This document shows positions 49,845-57,471 of a stretch of DNA of 64,000 nt, piece by piece. The position numbers and the translations under genes were made by a program. The stretch comes from Sulfurovum sp. UBA12169. GTDB taxonomy: Bacteria; Campylobacterota; Campylobacteria; Campylobacterales; Sulfurovaceae. The notes under the pieces were generated by a model. It was not told the DNA's origin. It was given only the letters and a program-made list of their open reading frames with translations, and ran no database searches. The number at the start of each line of letters is the position of its first letter. Positions within the stretch are counted from its first letter, which is position 1. The DNA is taken from NCBI GenBank assembly GCA_002742845.1, contig DLUH01000001.1:1-64000 (forward strand), given 5' to 3'.

Positions 49845-50702
49845 CTATCGCTCACATTTTTCATATTTTACCAGCGCAACTCTTCCAAGTATGAGAAGTG
49901 TAACACCGATAATCAAATAAAGCGCATTGATCATTTTACTGTAATCATCCAGAACGATTTTAAAAATAACCATGAGGGATTCTATGGAAGCCGCAATGAT
50001 GATGGAGTTGAGAAATTTTGCCAAAAGCGTGCTTCCTGAAGCTTCCTCATGCATACTTCCCTTAAAAAGTATCTCGTGTTCAATAATATGTTTTGCCAGA
50101 TCGTAGATGGCAAGACCTATCGTTATGGAGATAATAGATTGAAAAACGTTATGCAGAAAATCATGAGCAAGCGAACCAACAAAAAGATTCATAAAAACAA
50201 ATCCTCCGTAGAGAATCAAAAAAAGTGAAACCGCACCAAGCAAAACAGCGCCTGTGCCGATAACGAGCTTGTTGATCTTATGAAACAATGAGTTATGCTC
50301 AATCAATTTAAGTTGCTCAAGAAGCCTCAGGAGATCAAAATCGACAACGACAAAAGCATTGATCTGCTTTTTGACAACCGTTACCGTCGGAGAACCGGTA
50401 ATGTGATGCAGGTAAGGGTTGGTTATGTAGATGTCATCGGCGGCAAACTGTATCCCCTTAAAATAAAAAGATTTATCATAGCCGACCCTTGAGGGATCTT
50501 GTTCTTTGCGGCCGTAGTTTGGTGTGATCTGTTTAAAATCCTCGCTTACCGCATAAATAATTTCCGCTGCCTTGTCGACCTCTAAAAACTGAACCAAACT
50601 TTTTTGATCAGTGTGTGAGGGACGAAAAGCTGCCATGGTGCTACGCAGATAAAACTGTACACTGTTTTTGTTCTCGGTGTAGATATTGATGATACGTTTC
50701 AT
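49845..50702 (-). CDS. Membrane protein with possible periplasmic PDC/Cache-like sensor part
   Basis: This 285-aa protein has an N-terminal segment (AAEIIYAVSEDFKQITPNYGR, YITNPYLHHITGSPTVTVVKK) resembling a PDC/Cache ligand-binding fold but without a clear N-terminal membrane anchor. Four hydrophobic helices follow (VIGTGAVLLGAVSLFLILYG, SIISITIGLAIYDLAK, FLNSIIIAASIESLMVIFKIV, ALYLIIGVTLLILGRVAL). No output domain is present. The function is unknown; similar Campylobacterota proteins carry vague glycosylation names that I cannot support. Confidence 0.65.
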   Translation of the reverse strand: MKRIINIYTENKNSVQFYLRSTMAAFRPSHTDQKSLVQFLEVDKAAEIIYAVSEDFKQITPNYGRKEQDPSRVGYDKSFYFKGIQFAADDIYITNPYLHHITGSPTVTVVKKQINAFVVVDFDLLRLLEQLKLIEHNSLFHKINKLVIGTGAVLLGAVSLFLILYGGFVFMNLFVGSLAHDFLHNVFQSIISITIGLAIYDLAKHIIEHEILFKGSMHEEASGSTLLAKFLNSIIIAASIESLMVIFKIVLDDYSKMINALYLIIGVTLLILGRVALVKYEKCER

Positions 50703-50912
50703 TGCTGTTCCTTCTCCGATACTATTTTTTAGTATAGCACTATTTTTTGGATTTAAATAGATAAAATAGGCATTTTTTGGGTTGTGTTTCTCGATTTTCG
50801 CACTATATATTATTTATTGCTTAAAATTGCATTTATTAAAATAAAGATCATGAAAAATTTAGAATATGCAATAGGAAAATAATATATACTTCACTTTTTA
50901 AAGAAGAAGAAA

Positions 50913-51179
50913 ATGTGTCCCAGGGTAATGATCCTGGGTTTTTTCGCGGATCTTGACAGGTGGGCATATGAAAATGGTGTCGAGCTTGATTTTTCAAGGC
51001 CTGGAAAACCAACGCATAATGCTATAATAAAATCTTTCAATCGCTCTTTTGGGGATGAATGTTTGAATGTGCATTGGTTTTATCTAAGATTGAGTGAAGA
51101 CCATTTGAAGGAAAATATATTAATCAAGATAAAGTATATTGCGCAAAATATATTAGTGATAATCATAATAGGACAATAA
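50913..51179 (+). pseudogene. IS3-family (IS407-like) transposase OrfB fragment
   Basis: The segment LDRWAYENGVELDFSRPGKP, then TFNAxIxSFNRSFGDECLNVHWF-like sequence, is the C-terminal end of an IS3-group integrase domain. It is preceded by unrelated sequence and decays after VHWFYLRLSED. A downstream frame (NRTINYSF) looks like the lost RPHSSL end. There is no OrfA, no DDE start and no visible terminal repeats, so it is a dead remnant. Confidence 0.85.
50919..50944 (+). terminator. Rho-independent terminator-like hairpin
   Basis: CCCAGG-N8-CCTGGG followed by TTTTTT lies immediately before the transposase remnant. It has no intact gene just upstream on the plus strand and may be part of the decayed element. 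Confidence 0.6.
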
Positions 51180-51293
51180 ACTACTCATTCAGGAAGATAT
51201 TTTGATTTTCAATATCTTTGTGGATTAATTGTTTTTTCCTCGCCCCCAAGCTCCAGCCTGCGGGATGCATATGCGTGAAAATAAAATAATAAC

Positions 51294-51416
51294 ATGAACA
51301 CAAGACTTTATGGCCCGACTATCGGACGGTTCGTCAGCGCAGACCCCGTGATCCAAGATCCTTACAATACCCAAAGCTGCAGCCGCTACTCCTACGTAAG
51401 GAAACAAACCCGTTAA
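51294..51416 (+). pseudogene. RHS-repeat core-domain fragment
   Basis: A 40-codon frame encodes RLYGPTIGRFVSADPVIQDP and YNTQSCSRYSYVR, the diagnostic RHS-associated core (ARYYDPxxGRFxxxDP). Nothing of the large upstream shell domain or a toxin tail is present. It is a remnant of a polymorphic toxin or wall-associated protein, adjacent to the IS3 remnant. Confidence 0.8.
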
Positions 51417-51767
51417 AATATACAGATCCTTGAGGGCATAGCTGGAGCGCTACAATAAAGAACAGAAAAAGTCAGCATAGAAAAGTCTGGAAATTGGAGG
51501 AGTTTATATCCTGTAGTTATTCTGCAGGAAAAGTCACCTTTTGGAGTATGTCGGTTTCGGAAAAGCTTATAATAATACTTAGGTTTTAAAATCTTTATTT
51601 GTGTTATAATAAAATATTCAGTTTACTTTTAAAAAGGAACTGATTTAAGAATAATCACAATTAGGTGCTACATTTGTTGTTTATAAAGTGACAACGGTGT
51701 GCTTTACATTGGGCGAAAGTTAATCTTCGGATTTACGATTCGTCAAATAGCAAAAAAGGAAAATAAA
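51417..51767. other. Gene-poor decayed region
   Basis: No convincing open frame. TTATAATA-type -10 elements occur near 51562-51569 and 51605-51612 and could drive the following small membrane-protein genes. The rest looks like unrecognisable remnants of the neighbouring dead elements. Confidence 0.4.
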
Positions 51768-51917
51768 ATGCTTGAAACTATTGCAATTATCTTAATTGTC
51801 CTCTGGCTTCTAGGGCTCGTCAGTTCATATACTATGGGCGGTTTCATTCATGTTCTTCTAATCATCGCAATCGTGGTGATTTTAATTCGTGTCATTCAAC
51901 GTCGGCGTATCTTATAA
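51768..51917 (+). CDS. lmo0937-type small membrane protein
   Basis: This 49-aa protein is almost entirely two helices (TIAIILIVLWLLGLVSSYTMGG, then IHVLLIIAIVVILIRVIQ). It matches the lmo0937/DUF5670 family of tiny membrane proteins, often stress-linked. The internal ATG at 51768 is chosen from AAAAAGGAAAATAAA directly upstream. Confidence 0.8.
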   Translation: MLETIAIILIVLWLLGLVSSYTMGGFIHVLLIIAIVVILIRVIQRRRIL

Positions 51918-52025
51918 AGAGTCAAAAGCGGTTCCATATAAAGTACAGTTTGTGTTTTTTGGCCAGTTACTTTCCCTCTTCTGACAGATTTCAGCTTGAG
52001 GGTATTCAAATAAAAAGGAAATAAA

Positions 52026-52247
52026 ATGAACGCAATTAAAATTGTAGCTGTTGTATTGATCGTAGGCGGCGTATTGGGTTTAACGTATGGCGGTTTCAGC
52101 TACACTAAGAATACAGAGCAAGTCAAGTTGGGACCAATCGAGATGTCAGTAAAAGAGAAGCAGACCTTTAATGTTCCGGTTTGGGCTGGTGTGGGGGCGA
52201 TAGCATTAGGCGGTATACTCTTGCTTTTTGGAAGTAAGCGATTTTAG
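52026..52247 (+). CDS. DUF3185-like small membrane protein
   Basis: This 73-aa protein has two helices flanking a polar loop: IVAVVLIVGGVLGLTYGG, then TEQVKLGPIEMSVKEKQTF, then AGVGAIALGGILLLFGS. The layout is that of small envelope-stress proteins often next to the lmo0937 family. AAAAGGAAATAAA precedes the ATG. Its function is unknown. Confidence 0.75.
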   Translation: MNAIKIVAVVLIVGGVLGLTYGGFSYTKNTEQVKLGPIEMSVKEKQTFNVPVWAGVGAIALGGILLLFGSKRF

Positions 52248-52554
52248 TCATTGTCCATTTAGGCAGAATAACCGGCTAACTGTGTTCCTATTGATATTGC
52301 CATGATTAAGTAAAAAAAAGAAAAAGTGAACCTGGAGGCTGTCTATAAAATAGGGAAGCTTGCAGGGCAATAAGATTGATAAATTTTTCTTCATTAAAAG
52401 TTGGAGATAAAATAGCGGGCAAGATACGCTAAGGCTGCAACAAGAGCTGTAGAAAATTAAGCGGAAAATGCCGATATTCGGATAAAAGTAGAAATGTAGT
52501 GTTTGTTTTTTAGCTTTTGATTGTTTATTTGCGATGTAGTCAATGTTTGATAAG
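52248..52554. other. Non-coding stretch before the prophage junction
   Basis: I see no gene, tRNA or strong hairpin here. It is the last host sequence before the attachment site. Confidence 0.4.
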
Positions 52555-52601
52555 TGGTGGGTCCTCAGGGACTTGAACCCTGGACCACTCGGTTATGAGC
52601 C
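52555..52601 (-). other. attL: 3' half of tRNA with CAT anticodon
   Basis: On the minus strand the segment reads the anticodon loop CTCATAA, stem strand CCGAG, variable loop TGGTC, T arm CAGGG-TTCAAGT-CCCTG, acceptor strand AGGACCC, discriminator A and an encoded CCA. The 5' anticodon strand is TTTGG instead of the expected CTCGG, and no D arm or 5' acceptor follows. It is therefore a tRNA-Met (or Ile2) fragment left by site-specific integration, with the foreign DNA to the right. Confidence 0.85.
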
Positions 52602-52703
52602 AAACGACATTAGTTTTACATAGCGATACATAACGCTAGAACGCACTATTTTACGCACTTCTAAACTCATATAAATATACATTTAACTATACTTTTATCT
52701 CAT

Positions 52704-52727
52704 AAGTGAACACCCAAGTGAACACCC
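52704..52727 (+). repeat. Tandem 12-bp repeat upstream of the integrase
   Basis: Two direct copies of AAGTGAACACCC lie between the tRNA fragment and the integrase gene. Position and size suggest arm-type integrase binding sites, which is inference. Confidence 0.5.
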
Positions 52728-52752
52728 ATTAAGCAGAACTGGAAAAACTCTA

Positions 52753-53832
52753 ATGGCCATTGATACAAGTGAATACCCAAATAAGGTTAAGGCTAACCTG
52801 TGGGCGAATAAAACATATACTACATTTTTTTACAACTTTATGCAAGACTCAAAGCGTTACCGTGGGCTTATAGACCTATCTGACAGATCAGCGTGGGGTA
52901 AGCGTGACCGGGTGGCGTATGCAGAAGCGGAACTCAGCAAGATAAAGATAGACAGAAAAGCCGGAGTGCTGCAAGATATACGATTAGATGACTGGGTAGA
53001 AAAGGTCTATGACCGCATGGAAGATACAAAGTGGGCCAAAACACTCAAAAGCCACTACAAGAGGTATGTAAGTCAGGATATAGGTAAAAAGACCGTACAA
53101 GAGCTGCTGCAAAACGATATCAAAGAAACGATCAAAAACCAAAGGGATGCTGGCATATCTCCACGGACGATCAAGCAGACCATAGAGGTGCTTAGGCCAG
53201 TGTTTGCAGAAGCCATAGCAAACAGGATGATACTAACCAGCCCTATGGACGGAGTTAAAGTAAAGCTGCCAAAGACAAAAAAGATAGTCACAAACGCTAC
53301 TGAAGAGCTGGTAGAGATATATGAGGCGATAAGTAAAGAGTTTGAGGATGAGCCTTTTTATAGATCGCTATATCTTTTTGCCGTGCATGGTAGGCGTAAG
53401 GGAGAGATACTGAAACTTAAATGGAAAAATATAGACTTTGAACACAGCTACTATATCATAGAAGATACCAAGAACAGTGAGACCCAAAAACTGTATTTGC
53501 CATGCGACATAAAAGAGCTGCTGCTACAGTTCAAGATGGATACCGAATACGTCTACACCTCACGCGCTACAGGTACGAGACTTATCGACATACGAAAAAC
53601 AACGTCTCGGATATCAAAGAGGCTTGGTCGTAACTTCACGCTGCACTACCTGCGTAACGTGATCGTAAGCGCTATGGCAGACCATGGTGTAGCAGCGACA
53701 CACATGAGCGGTGCACTGGGGCACAAAAGCGCGACCACTATAGACAGATACCTAACACTTAACTACCTAAGAGGTAGCCAGCTGGCAAGCAATGTTATAG
53801 GTGAGGTGACCAAGAAGAAAAAGGCAGATTAG
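52753..53832 (+). CDS. int: Prophage tyrosine recombinase (integrase)
   Basis: This 359-aa protein has an N-terminal arm/SAM-like DNA-binding region (about 50-165) and a catalytic domain with Arg214 (VHGRRKGE), a candidate Lys240, H298-x-x-R301 (LHYLRN), His324 (LGHKS) and Tyr333 (DRYLTL). The location 150 bp from the tRNA attachment half-site makes it the probable integrase of the element. The start follows ACTGGAAAAACTCTA. Confidence 0.92.
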   Translation: MAIDTSEYPNKVKANLWANKTYTTFFYNFMQDSKRYRGLIDLSDRSAWGKRDRVAYAEAELSKIKIDRKAGVLQDIRLDDWVEKVYDRMEDTKWAKTLKSHYKRYVSQDIGKKTVQELLQNDIKETIKNQRDAGISPRTIKQTIEVLRPVFAEAIANRMILTSPMDGVKVKLPKTKKIVTNATEELVEIYEAISKEFEDEPFYRSLYLFAVHGRRKGEILKLKWKNIDFEHSYYIIEDTKNSETQKLYLPCDIKELLLQFKMDTEYVYTSRATGTRLIDIRKTTSRISKRLGRNFTLHYLRNVIVSAMADHGVAATHMSGALGHKSATTIDRYLTLNYLRGSQLASNVIGEVTKKKKAD

Positions 53833-53846
53833 GGGACTGTTCAAAA

Positions 53847-53891
53847 TTCTGTGTCAATCGGGTAAAATAATAAATACCCAAGGACACAGAA
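53847..53891. repeat. Nested inverted repeat after the integrase gene
   Basis: TTCTGTGTC and GACACAGAA (9 bp) enclose GGGTA/TACCC. It lies between the convergent integrase and leftward operon, so it may act as a bidirectional terminator. The outer sequence GGGACTGTTCAAAATTCTGT also looks like an IS terminal repeat (IS256-like), which needs a database check. Confidence 0.5.
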
Positions 53892-54078
53892 ATGAAAACA
53901 TGTAAACAATTGAAAGCCACAGCAAGTCGTACCACATCACTATGTGCTTAAGCCCGACAAGTTCTTCTATTCCGTATATTAAACCATCTCCTAGTAGAAA
54001 CATCCACCCAGTAAGCCAAAAAATATCTAAAAATTTATAGTTCAGTAACCATAATATTGCATCAAAAAAAATAAACAT
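53854..54078 (-). CDS. Small membrane protein, end of leftward prophage operon
   Basis: This 74-aa protein is very hydrophobic, with two or three helices (DAILWLLNYKFLDIFWLTGWMFLLG, split by a short turn; DLLWLSIVYMFSFLCPWVF). It overlaps the preceding gene by 37 bp in another frame, with a weak GGA signal. The stop lies in the inverted repeat. No family is recognised; the gene is only moderately supported. Confidence 0.45.
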   Translation of the reverse strand: MFIFFDAILWLLNYKFLDIFWLTGWMFLLGDGLIYGIEELVGLKHIVMWYDLLWLSIVYMFSFLCPWVFIILPD

Positions 54079-54245
54079 ACTATCCTTCCATCGACATAGC
54101 GCAGCCGATTTTTCCAGTCGAGATATTGCCTCTCACTAACCATTTTTGGTCTATCTGTGTTTTTTTGCCTTTTTTCTTGTCTCTGCAAAACGAGCATCTT
54201 TTGTCCGTTTCGGAACGTCGTTGATGTCAGCATGGACCATATCAT
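54042..54245 (-). CDS. Small basic prophage protein
   Basis: This 67-aa basic protein is rich in Lys/Arg/Gln (LQRQEKRQKNTDRPKMVSERQ). The start at 54245 overlaps the previous stop (ATGA), which indicates translational coupling within the leftward operon. It is of unknown function. Confidence 0.5.
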   Translation of the reverse strand: MIWSMLTSTTFRNGQKMLVLQRQEKRQKNTDRPKMVSERQYLDWKNRLRYVDGRIVCLFFLMQYYGY

Positions 54246-54448
54246 ACCGCCATCCCGCATGAATGTTTATCGATCCATGCTTTGATCTCTGAGATCTTAT
54301 AATAAATCGCACCGCCTATTTTTTTATATGGCATATCCAGCTGTTTTCTGTATTTTGCCTGTGTGCTTTTTGCCATACCGAACTCTATCTCCAGCCCCAC
54401 TGTATCTAGATACTCGCCCATTAGTATGTGTTTTTTCTTAGTTTTCAC
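54242..54448 (-). CDS. Excisionase-like winged-helix protein
   Basis: This 68-aa protein shows the MerR/Xis-type HTH layout: STQAKYRKQLDMPYKKIGG, AIYYKISEIKAWIDKH. This is the usual form of AlpA/excisionase proteins. The GTG start at 54448 follows AAGGA by 7 bp and overlaps the preceding gene. Its place in a repressor-controlled leftward operon next to int fits a role as recombination directionality factor. Confidence 0.7.
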   Translation of the reverse strand: MKTKKKHILMGEYLDTVGLEIEFGMAKSTQAKYRKQLDMPYKKIGGAIYYKISEIKAWIDKHSCGMAV

Positions 54449-54638
54449 TTCTTCTTCCTTGAAACACTTCAATGATTTTTTTATCTTTTTTGATAATCAC
54501 TTTGTCTTTGTTAGTGTCGATGTATGTTTTGCTGCTGTCTGTATGCAGCAAGCATACATGGCCGCTTTTTTTGTTAAAATCCACTCCAAGCACCGGCACG
54601 GTGATGACGATCTTGCCGCTGCCTATGACCGCGATCAT
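54438..54638 (-). CDS. Small prophage protein of unknown function
   Basis: This 66-aa beta-rich protein (MIAVIGSGKIVITVPVLGVDF, then HVCLLHTDSSKTYIDTNKDKVIIKKDKKI) starts at an ATGA overlap with the preceding gene. No family is recognised. It is kept because of its coupled arrangement in the operon. Confidence 0.55.
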   Translation of the reverse strand: MIAVIGSGKIVITVPVLGVDFNKKSGHVCLLHTDSSKTYIDTNKDKVIIKKDKKIIEVFQGRRSEN

Positions 54639-54772
54639 AACGCTACCGCCAAACATATTGCATATATCAATGCAGCAACACATCCTATAACTGCTGTATC
54701 TGCTGCCACTTCAGGCCAGTCTATGCCCCCGCATCTTTTTTCCCACTCCATAGCTCGGAAAAACTTTTTCAT
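54635..54772 (-). CDS. Small single-pass prophage protein
   Basis: This 45-aa protein has a C-terminal helix (ADTAVIGCVAALIYAICLAVAL). It follows a seven-G Shine-Dalgarno run and overlaps the stop of the 30-aa gene. It could be a membrane peptide, such as an anti-host or holin-like protein; nothing more can be said. Confidence 0.5.
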   Translation of the reverse strand: MKKFFRAMEWEKRCGGIDWPEVAADTAVIGCVAALIYAICLAVAL

Positions 54773-54861
54773 CTTTCCCCCCCTTTCAAGTATCTTGCAA
54801 GATCTCCGGCTGTCTTGCATCCGTTCGCCATAGCCCTGTAGATTAGTGTAGTATTTTTCAT
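54769..54861 (-). CDS. 30-aa peptide, first gene of leftward prophage operon
   Basis: The frame MKNTTLIYRAMANGCKTAGD, then LARYLKGGER, starts at 54861 after GGAGCTAAA. It overlaps the next gene (ATGA). The KTAGDLARYLK segment looks like a recognition helix of a small HTH, but the peptide is very short. It begins about 57 bp after the predicted start of the OL-like promoter. Confidence 0.5.
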   Translation of the reverse strand: MKNTTLIYRAMANGCKTAGDLARYLKGGER

Positions 54862-54924
54862 TTTAGCTCCTTTTTTGCTTCCGGATGCTCTTATGTAGAG
54901 CGATATAGAAGTAGTTACAATCAA

Positions 54925-54975
54925 ATAATACATTTTGTACTCTTAAATAAAAATTAAAAATAATACGAAATGTAT
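54925..54975 (-). promoter_or_regulatory. Left operator pair (OL-like) and leftward promoter
   Basis: Two TACA-N3-TGTA sites start at 54929 (TACATTTTGTAC) and 54964 (TACGAAATGTAT), 35 bp apart. TATTAT on the minus strand (54930-54925) is the likely -10 of the leftward operon. The same sequence TTAAGAGTACAAAATGTATT occurs at the right operator, so both are probably bound by the same repressor. The right-hand site also faces the 47-aa gene on the plus strand. Confidence 0.75.
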
Positions 54976-55077
54976 TTTTTATAAAAAAGTTATGCAGTTT
55001 AGAAGTCTGGTATACTAACAGCTATAAAAATAAAAGGCTACAGCGTGGATAGATCGAATAGAAACAAAGGGAGAGAC

Positions 55078-55221
55078 ATGATAGAGATTTTGGCAGGGGC
55101 TTTGGTGCTGGTGTTTGTGATCTTTGGCTTATGGTTTGGCGTGAGTGATGAAGAAATGGAGGCTAAGGCACTCCAGCAAGCAGAGCAGAGCATACTGGAG
55201 GATATGAACGGTACTAAATAG
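55078..55221 (+). CDS. 47-aa single-pass membrane peptide in immunity region
   Basis: The ATG follows AAAGGGAGAGAC. The peptide has one helix (ILAGALVLVFVIFGLWFG) and a charged helical tail (SDEEMEAKALQQAEQSILED). An extended -10 (TGG-TATACT, 55011-55016) lies upstream. It is of unknown function and overlaps the end of the convergent 191-aa gene by 8 bp. Confidence 0.6.
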   Translation: MIEILAGALVLVFVIFGLWFGVSDEEMEAKALQQAEQSILEDMNGTK

Positions 55222-55789
55222 AGCTATTTGTTTCCGCTTTGTCTGCTGTTATCATTAATCCTGTATGATCTGAGTATATAGATGAAAACTCTATATCGTT
55301 TAACTGAAATCTTTTATCTTCTTTCAATACACTACCATCATCAAGACCTAAATAGTGTGTAATATCGCCTCTTTGTTTCAACCCCATGTTTGAATCAAAA
55401 AAAGCCATGACGAATGCAGTCGCGGCATATACAGAATCATTGATTGCTTTTTTTGTATCAGTATGTGCTATAAGTGTTGCGCTTATAAGGCTTTGTGTAT
55501 TGTTATCAATTTTCATTACCAAGCCTATTTTGTCGTTTGCAGAGGATGTGATGTTGGGAGGATCAAACGATATAGTTTTAAATTTCATATCTTTATCAAG
55601 AGTTTTTAAAGAATAATTTACGTTAACGATATATTCATCAAAGTTTTTAAATATGGACGTGTCTACAGGTTTATTTTTTGTATTATCCGTATCGTCTGAA
55701 AAATATCCATAAGCAAAAAAACCTATTACACACCAAACAAGTATGCCTGTTATTATATCTTTTACTGTCATTTTTTTATCTGTCATCAT
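55214..55789 (-). CDS. Membrane-anchored lysogeny-region protein (rexB position)
   Basis: This 191-aa protein has one N-terminal membrane helix (about residues 11-28, IITGILVWCVIGFFAYGYF). A polar, probably extracytoplasmic domain follows, with segments FKTISFDPPNITSSANDK, LISATLIAHTDTKKAIND and YAATAFVMAFFDSNMGL. No family is recognised. It lies 15 bp after the 299-aa gene, downstream of the repressor, so it is probably expressed in the lysogen. Confidence 0.65.
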   Translation of the reverse strand: MMTDKKMTVKDIITGILVWCVIGFFAYGYFSDDTDNTKNKPVDTSIFKNFDEYIVNVNYSLKTLDKDMKFKTISFDPPNITSSANDKIGLVMKIDNNTQSLISATLIAHTDTKKAINDSVYAATAFVMAFFDSNMGLKQRGDITHYLGLDDGSVLKEDKRFQLNDIEFSSIYSDHTGLMITADKAETNSSI

Positions 55790-55804
55790 TAAACCTTTTT
55801 ATTG

Positions 55805-56704
55805 TTAATTTGGCAGTATGTAAGCCTCTTTTATAGTCTTACCCTCTCTAACTACCCTTACTTTCAACGCTATATCTTCGCCGTCATCTGCTGCCTGGTA
55901 CAGCTTTGCATTATCTCTTTGATCTAGCAAGGATACCGCCACGAAAGTATTTAGAAGTTGGCTTCTGAGCTTCACTCTCCAGCCGTCATTTATCTTGTCA
56001 AAACCTTTTATGGTGTAGGTATCTTCTATGATGGTTTCTTTTGGCTCATATACTTCTACATAGTTAAATGTTTCTACATCGTTCATGTCGTATGTTGACA
56101 GTGTACCGTCTGATAGTTCCAGTGTATCACCTACACCAAGAAGTCCTATAGCCTCTTTCATTGCTCTGTTTTTCGCTTTTTCTAGAACAGGCTTTCTTCC
56201 AAGCTCTTCTATGGCTTTTGTGGCAACTTCAAGTGCTTTTTTGTTTGTTTCGTTGGCTTCTGTGGTCTCTATCTTGTGTTTCTGTGTATCAAGATAATCT
56301 TTCCATGCTTTTGTACCAAAAAAACCAAGAAGCGCTATAATACCAAGTGTCGTTACCTGTAATCCGTCCATCTTTCCTATAACTCCCCATACTTCTGCCG
56401 GCAAGTCATTTAACATATCAAGTTCTATACTGCCGTCTTCTACTTTGAAAAGTACTTCTACATCTTCTACTTTTGATTTGCCGAATGTATTTTCAAGAAA
56501 TAACTTATAGTCTTTTCTGAATGTAGACAAAAAATCTGCAAATTCAGCCGATATATAACCATCTTTTACTTTAAACTTTTCGCCCTTGAAATGAAGTACA
56601 AAAGGTATCGGTTTAACATCACCTACCTGCACTTTTTCACCGCTTATTATAGCATCAAATAAATCACTTAAGTCTTTACTTGATGAGATATCTATAGTCC
56701 TCAT
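55805..56704 (-). CDS. Lysogeny-region protein with central membrane helix (rexA position)
   Basis: This 299-aa protein has an N-terminal alpha/beta part (IPFVLHFKGEKFKVKDGYISA, VLFKVEDGSIELD) and a membrane helix at about 114-130 (GLQVTTLGIIALLGFFG). An Ala/Glu/Lys-rich coiled region follows (about 140-185), then a C-terminal beta domain ending in VVREGKTIKEAYILPN. A similar layout (beta domain, KVExGSS-type strand, one helix) is something I recall from uncharacterised phage and plasmid genes, but no name can be given. It is 30 bp after the repressor gene. Confidence 0.65.
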   Translation of the reverse strand: MRTIDISSSKDLSDLFDAIISGEKVQVGDVKPIPFVLHFKGEKFKVKDGYISAEFADFLSTFRKDYKLFLENTFGKSKVEDVEVLFKVEDGSIELDMLNDLPAEVWGVIGKMDGLQVTTLGIIALLGFFGTKAWKDYLDTQKHKIETTEANETNKKALEVATKAIEELGRKPVLEKAKNRAMKEAIGLLGVGDTLELSDGTLSTYDMNDVETFNYVEVYEPKETIIEDTYTIKGFDKINDGWRVKLRSQLLNTFVAVSLLDQRDNAKLYQAADDGEDIALKVRVVREGKTIKEAYILPN

Positions 56705-56733
56705 TTAGCACTATCCCCTTTGTTTTGATGTAA

Positions 56734-57471
56734 TTAACCTTTTAGTATCCTGCCTACAACCCTGCCTACGATATGCAGGTACTCTTGGCTGTCTTTGTCA
56801 AGCTCTTCATCGTATCCGTTTGCACCGTGGTAGCTTGGGTTTTCTGAGATGATGCGGATGTTGCCATTTAGCATGAATTTGAGATTTTTTACCTGCTCGC
56901 CTACTGCTGTGGCTATGATGTACTTGCCGTCTGCTGCGGCTCTCTCACCGTCTTTTAGCGGTATGAACAGTACAATATCGGAGTCATCCACATAGGGTTT
57001 CATACTGTCGCCAACTACCTGTATGGCTTTGATGTCTTTCGCGGGGTAGCGCGTGTCAAGGGTGTGGATGTCGACGTAGATATGTTCCAAATGGGCCGTG
57101 CCGACAAGCCCAGCCGACCCTGCGCCTACATACCCGTCTATGAGCGGTACGGATATCAGAGAAGATGGCAATGCGCCGCTGAGATAGTCTTCATACTCAT
57201 ACAGGTTTTCTTCAAGCTCTTTTTTTACAAGCCTTTTTTTTTCTTTATGCGTTACAGGTAGGAGATCGATTATAGAAATATTTAGAATATCTGCTAGCTC
57301 TGATATTTTCAAAATGTCATTAGGAAACCTGCGACCATTAGCCCAGTGTATAACAGTAGACTTACTCACCCCTAATTTTTCTGCTATTTTCTCTCCAGTA
57401 AAATCACGTTTATCCATATAAAAACGCAATTTAGCTGAAAAAAGGTTAGGCAAATCTTTTACATTTTTCAA
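56734..57471 (-). CDS. Prophage repressor, XRE HTH plus S24 (LexA-like) peptidase domain
   Basis: This 245-aa protein has an N-terminal HTH (about residues 26-48, GEKIAEKLGVSKSTVIHW) and a C-terminal S24 domain with Ser156 (GDSMKPYVDDSD) and Lys195 (VKNLKF). A candidate Ala-Gly cleavage site is in GYVGAGSAG (about 117-118). It would maintain lysogeny and self-cleave on SOS induction. The TTG start at 57471 is chosen after an eight-G Shine-Dalgarno. The longer ATG frame would start inside the operator. Confidence 0.88.
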   Translation of the reverse strand: MKNVKDLPNLFSAKLRFYMDKRDFTGEKIAEKLGVSKSTVIHWANGRRFPNDILKISELADILNISIIDLLPVTHKEKKRLVKKELEENLYEYEDYLSGALPSSLISVPLIDGYVGAGSAGLVGTAHLEHIYVDIHTLDTRYPAKDIKAIQVVGDSMKPYVDDSDIVLFIPLKDGERAAADGKYIIATAVGEQVKNLKFMLNGNIRIISENPSYHGANGYDEELDKDSQEYLHIVGRVVGRILKG

